A DNA stretch of 11,511 nt from M30B19 sp041688615 (lineage in GTDB: Bacteria; Planctomycetota; Planctomycetia; Pirellulales; Pirellulaceae), in NCBI GenBank assembly GCA_041688615.1, contig JBDNHU010000674.1, positions 1-11,511 on the forward strand, read 5' to 3'. The notes beneath the pieces are model-generated. The model was given only the letters and a program-made list of their open reading frames with translations. It was not told the origin of the DNA and searched no databases. Below are positions 8,926-11,511 of the stretch, piece after piece; the first letter of the stretch is position 1, and every line of letters begins with the position of its first letter. Position numbers and translations under genes: made by a program.

Positions 8926-9623
8926 TTGCAGACGATTGTAAGGCTCTACGGTTACAACTGGAGCAGGTCACAAAAGCCAAGCGCAATGAGCAAACTGTTC
9001 ACCAATTGAACGAGAGGCGGACGGATTTGCTGGAATTGAAAGAGAAGGTTGTTGCTGCCGTTGTTTCGTTGCAAGCACTGGCAAAGCGGACAACCATCGT
9101 TGGCAAATTGGATGCGACCAAGGCTGTTGATCGAATCCAGAAGCTTCGCGAAGCCTTGAAGAACGACCCTCAATCCATCACGAAAGGGCGGGATCTGGCC
9201 TACATGAAGAGCGCGTTTGAGAAATTCACGGATGAGGCATCCAAGGCGACTGAGTTGACTTGGGACCAATACCTTCCTCGCGCACGTCCTAAAGTAGACG
9301 CAAATCAAGTTGCGCAGGCCGAGCAGCAGGAAGCTTTCAAGACAAAAGCCGTTCAGCTTAAAGCTCGCGTGAAGCATGCTGAGCAATCGAGTAAGCGAGC
9401 ACCTTCGACCGAAACTGAGTTTGTTGAATTGGAAGCGGTCTGGCAGGATATCCGAAGACTCCTCGAAGCATTGCCAGCGGTAACCAACGACCCGAAAGTC
9501 CGTGATTTTCTTGAAGCGGCGAACTCGTCGAAGGGAGCGTCACTCGACATGCTGACGGAAGAAGTGATTGTGTGGCTCAAGGAAAACAAAACGCACGACA
9601 AATATCGAATCGTCAATTTGTAA
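8922..9623 (+). CDS. dpdI: DpdI, small helical coiled-coil protein
   Basis: This is a 233-residue, highly charged, apparently all-helical protein in the dpdI position. Residues about 5-55 and 127-156 are rich in Lys, Glu, Gln and Ala with regularly spaced Leu, Val and Ile, as in coiled coils. A conserved-looking core, ELTWDQYLPR (111-120), lies between them. The C-terminus (208-231) is an amphipathic helix with a tryptophan (EVIVWLKENK, 214-223) followed by a short strand. There are no catalytic motifs, signal peptide or membrane segments. Position and size suggest a structural partner of DpdH, whose stop codon overlaps its start, but no function can be read from the sequence. The start ATG 8922 is supported by the ATGA overlap and a GGAG eight bases upstream. 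It is followed by a 13-base gap to dpdJ. Without its neighbours I would call it a hypothetical coiled-coil protein. Confidence 0.7.
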   Translation: MIADDCKALRLQLEQVTKAKRNEQTVHQLNERRTDLLELKEKVVAAVVSLQALAKRTTIVGKLDATKAVDRIQKLREALKNDPQSITKGRDLAYMKSAFEKFTDEASKATELTWDQYLPRARPKVDANQVAQAEQQEAFKTKAVQLKARVKHAEQSSKRAPSTETEFVELEAVWQDIRRLLEALPAVTNDPKVRDFLEAANSSKGASLDMLTEEVIVWLKENKTHDKYRIVNL

Positions 9624-9631
9624 GGATGGAG
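9622..9631 (+). promoter_or_regulatory. Ribosome binding site of dpdJ
   Basis: The sequence AAGGATGGAG begins in the dpdI stop codon and ends five bases before the ATG at 9637. It holds two overlapping candidates, AAGGA and GGAG, and fills most of the only gap between genes in the window. There is no room for a separate promoter or terminator here. Confidence 0.6.
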
Positions 9632-9636
9632 TTTGT

Positions 9637-11511
9637 ATGAAGGTTGACGATCACCGTCTTGAATTTTTGAATTTTCTCGAACGCACCGAGTCAAAGCTTT
9701 TGGCTTGGGGGCTCGTAGATGGTTCGTTCAGTTCTGACGAGCTTGCTGACTATTGCGAGCGATATCTCGGACAACATAATCTATTGAGCATGTACGAAGA
9801 CGAAGACGCATTTCAAGAGGCGATGGAAGAATCCGGTTTGTTGTTTGAGGTAAACGACGGCATGCATTCCCGATATCGAACCCGGATGGGCGAGACGATT
9901 CGTTTGCTCGCCCGCTTGCGTCAGCTATTTCCCAAGCATCTAAAGGGCGGAAATCGACGGTGGCAGATCGCGAAGCCACTGGTGGGCGATTTTAGATTCA
10001 TGCTCCGTGCGAGGTCGGTACCGGAACGAGAACTAAGTGCAAGCGATGTTCTTTCACGGATTGAGGCAACGGGGACTCTCAGTTCGCTGCAGAAAAATGC
10101 ACTTCAGGCGGTTCTCGCGCTGGCTAACGGCGAGTCGATGCGATTGGCCGTCTTCCAATCCAGAGCAACTGAGAACATTCTACGGCAACTGCAACTTGGA
10201 CGACGATCGGGGACAATTGTTTGTGCGGGAACGGGTAGTGGAAAGACTCTCTCGTTTTACCTTCCGGCCTTTTTGGCGATTGTTGAGTCGATCGACTCGA
10301 ACGACTGGACAAGGTGCCTTGCGATCTATCCGCGAAACGAGCTGCTCAAAGATCAACTCGCCGAAGCCTATTTGCAGGCGCGCAAACTAGATTCACTGCT
10401 AAAGGCCAGTGGGAAGCGCAAACTCACAATCGCGACTCTCTTCGGAGCAACACCGGAAAGTGAACGGGACTTTGGCTACGACCAACCACCTAGAGGTTGG
10501 ACGGTAACAACTGGCGGGCATGTCTGTCCGTTTCTCTCTTGTCCGAACGATGACTGCGAAGGAGAAATGATTTGGCGAACAGCGGATCGCGAACGCAAAC
10601 TGCAACAACTTTGCTGCCGTCGCTGCGATTGTCGAATTGAACATGATGAATTGATTCTCACCCGCGAGCGTCTCAAATCGACGCCGGCGGATATCCTGTT
10701 CACGACAACCGAGATGCTCAATCAGCGGATGGGCGACTCGGAAATCTCGCATGTATTCGGTATCGGAATGCCGAGGAACAAGAAACCGACGATGGTTTTG
10801 CTGGACGAAGTCCACACTTACTCCGGGGTTCCTGGCGCGCAAACGGCGATGCTGCTTCGACGTTGGAAACACCTCGCTTCCGTTTCGCCACACTTTGTTG
10901 GACTATCGGCGACCTTGGCCGATGCTCGGATATTCTTCGCTTCACTCATTGGTGAGCAAGACTCCCGAGTCGAAGAGATCTCTCCTCACTCGACTGAGTT
11001 GAAACGAGTTGGAATGGAGTACTTGATCGCGCTACGGGGCGATCCAGCTAGCCAAAGCTCATTGTTGTCAACATCCATTCAAACGGCGATGCTGATGCGG
11101 CGGACGCTTGATGCGACGAACAATAACACCGCGATTGACTCGCAAGTCTACGGCTCGAAGGAATTCGTATTCACCGATGACCTCGATGTTACGAACCGTA
11201 TGTTCTACAACTTGCGCGATGCAGAGGGGCAGAACAGTTGGGGAAACCCTGATTTGAATAAACACCCCGGCGGATCACTCGCGAACTTACGAAATCTCCA
11301 ACTGCCTGAAGAACGCCTCAGGAACCGCTTCGGCCAGTCTTGGGCAATGTGCGAATGGCTGGGCCATCGCTTGCAAGGAACGCCCATCGTCGTTGATCGA
11401 ACAAGTTCGCAAGACTCCGGCGTTGCTACGAATGCCGATATCATCGTTGCGACTGCGTCACTCGAAGTCGGTTTCAATGATCCCGAAGTCAACGTAGTTC
11501 TGCAGCACAAG
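9637..11511 (+). CDS. dpdJ: DpdJ, DEVH-box helicase of the dpd restriction module (3' partial)
   Basis: The first 625 residues of a large superfamily 2 helicase are present, and the frame runs off the window with no stop. About 165 residues precede the motor. A Q-motif-like FQSRAT lies at 173-178 and Walker A is GTGSGKT at 198-204. Motif Ia-like IYPRNELLKDQ is at 230-240, the DEVH box at 390-393 and SAT at 424-426. The second lobe reaches motif V, ATASLEVGFN (605-614), and then the window ends before motif VI. Between motif Ia and the DEVH box are C297, C302, C307, C326, C327, C330 and C332, a probable zinc ribbon inserted in lobe 1. Helicases of this kind (DISARM DrmA, Druantia DruE, DpdJ) carry a DUF1998 region near the C-terminus, which would lie downstream here. 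The gene is needed for restriction in dpd systems and probably acts as a DNA translocase or unwinding motor. ATG 9637 follows dpdI by 13 bases with a good ribosome binding site. The helicase class is certain and the dpdJ name likely. Confidence 0.82.
   Translation, partial: MKVDDHRLEFLNFLERTESKLLAWGLVDGSFSSDELADYCERYLGQHNLLSMYEDEDAFQEAMEESGLLFEVNDGMHSRYRTRMGETIRLLARLRQLFPKHLKGGNRRWQIAKPLVGDFRFMLRARSVPERELSASDVLSRIEATGTLSSLQKNALQAVLALANGESMRLAVFQSRATENILRQLQLGRRSGTIVCAGTGSGKTLSFYLPAFLAIVESIDSNDWTRCLAIYPRNELLKDQLAEAYLQARKLDSLLKASGKRKLTIATLFGATPESERDFGYDQPPRGWTVTTGGHVCPFLSCPNDDCEGEMIWRTADRERKLQQLCCRRCDCRIEHDELILTRERLKSTPADILFTTTEMLNQRMGDSEISHVFGIGMPRNKKPTMVLLDEVHTYSGVPGAQTAMLLRRWKHLASVSPHFVGLSATLADARIFFASLIGEQDSRVEEISPHSTELKRVGMEYLIALRGDPASQSSLLSTSIQTAMLMRRTLDATNNNTAIDSQVYGSKEFVFTDDLDVTNRMFYNLRDAEGQNSWGNPDLNKHPGGSLANLRNLQLPEERLRNRFGQSWAMCEWLGHRLQGTPIVVDRTSSQDSGVATNADIIVATASLEVGFNDPEVNVVLQHK

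Larger units (their letters stand above)
1..11511 (+). other. Operon segment dpdE-dpdF-dpdG-dpdH-dpdI-dpdJ
   Basis: All six genes run in one direction. Junctions are a four-base overlap (2226-2229), a one-base overlap (4823), two further four-base overlaps (5737-5740 and 8922-8925) and a 13-base gap (9624-9636). No hairpin followed by a T-run and no promoter-sized gap occurs, so the genes are very likely co-transcribed, with promoter and terminator both outside the window. The order SNF2 helicase, RecQ-like helicase, small protein, large ATPase, coiled-coil protein, DEVH helicase matches the dpdE to dpdJ order I recall from the Salmonella Montevideo-type cluster, which is the main ground for the gene names. 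Confidence 0.8.

Noticed and set aside
22..9979. Many open frames of 60-144 codons on the minus strand and in alternative plus frames
   Set aside because: They lie fully inside the large genes, have no supporting ribosome binding sites or recognisable motifs, and show the composition expected of out-of-frame readings of a CGA/TCG-rich sequence.
10037..11510. Apparent small genes near the right edge on both strands
   Set aside because: The continuous DpdJ frame from 9637 to the window end carries ordered helicase motifs, so these are shadow frames.
1..11511. DISARM, BREX or Druantia locus instead of dpd
   Set aside because: Single members resemble parts of those systems, but a RecQ-like helicase plus a large ATPase plus SNF2 and DEVH helicases in this order fits dpd best. 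No methyltransferase, PglZ or DrmB-like gene is present in the window.

Overview
The window is a single block of genes on the + strand, with no intergenic space beyond 13 bases. I read it as the restriction half of a dpd (7-deazapurine in DNA) system: the 3' part of dpdE, then complete dpdF, dpdG, dpdH and dpdI, then the 5' part of dpdJ. In characterised dpd systems, DpdA and DpdB exchange guanine in DNA for preQ0, DpdC converts that base to 7-amido-7-deazaguanine, and DpdD to DpdK are needed to restrict unmodified DNA. None of the modification genes (dpdA, dpdB, dpdC) and no queuosine-precursor gene lies inside these 11.5 kb. They would be expected outside the window if the system is complete.

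Layout: 1-2229, SNF2-type helicase DpdE (start lies upstream). 2226-4823, RecQ-like DEAH helicase DpdF. 4823-5740, DpdG, with winged-helix-like ends. 5737-8925, large P-loop ATPase DpdH. 8922-9623, small helical and coiled-coil protein DpdI. 9637-11511, DEVH-box helicase DpdJ (its end lies downstream). Four of the five junctions are start/stop overlaps (TTGA, TAATG, ATGA, ATGA) and the fifth is a 13-base gap. Each downstream gene has a purine-rich Shine-Dalgarno-like site inside or just after the previous gene. This points to one operon with coupled translation and a fixed ratio of products.

The likely joint role is a DNA-sensing and remodelling machine: three different helicase or translocase motors (SNF2, RecQ-like, DEVH), a large regulatory ATPase (DpdH) and two small probable adaptors (DpdG, DpdI). 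No convincing nuclease active site is visible in the part shown, so the cutting activity should come from genes outside the window (for example DpdK, a phospholipase D-like protein in known clusters, or DpdD) or from a domain I cannot recognise.

Organism: a bacterium with about half G+C. Frequent CGA arginine and TCG serine codons and the general style resemble planctomycetes of the Pirellula/Rhodopirellula type. This is an impression from codon use only and is weak. No tRNA, rRNA, CRISPR array, insertion sequence, terminator or promoter was found. Gene names rest on recalled family architecture and gene order, not on a database search.
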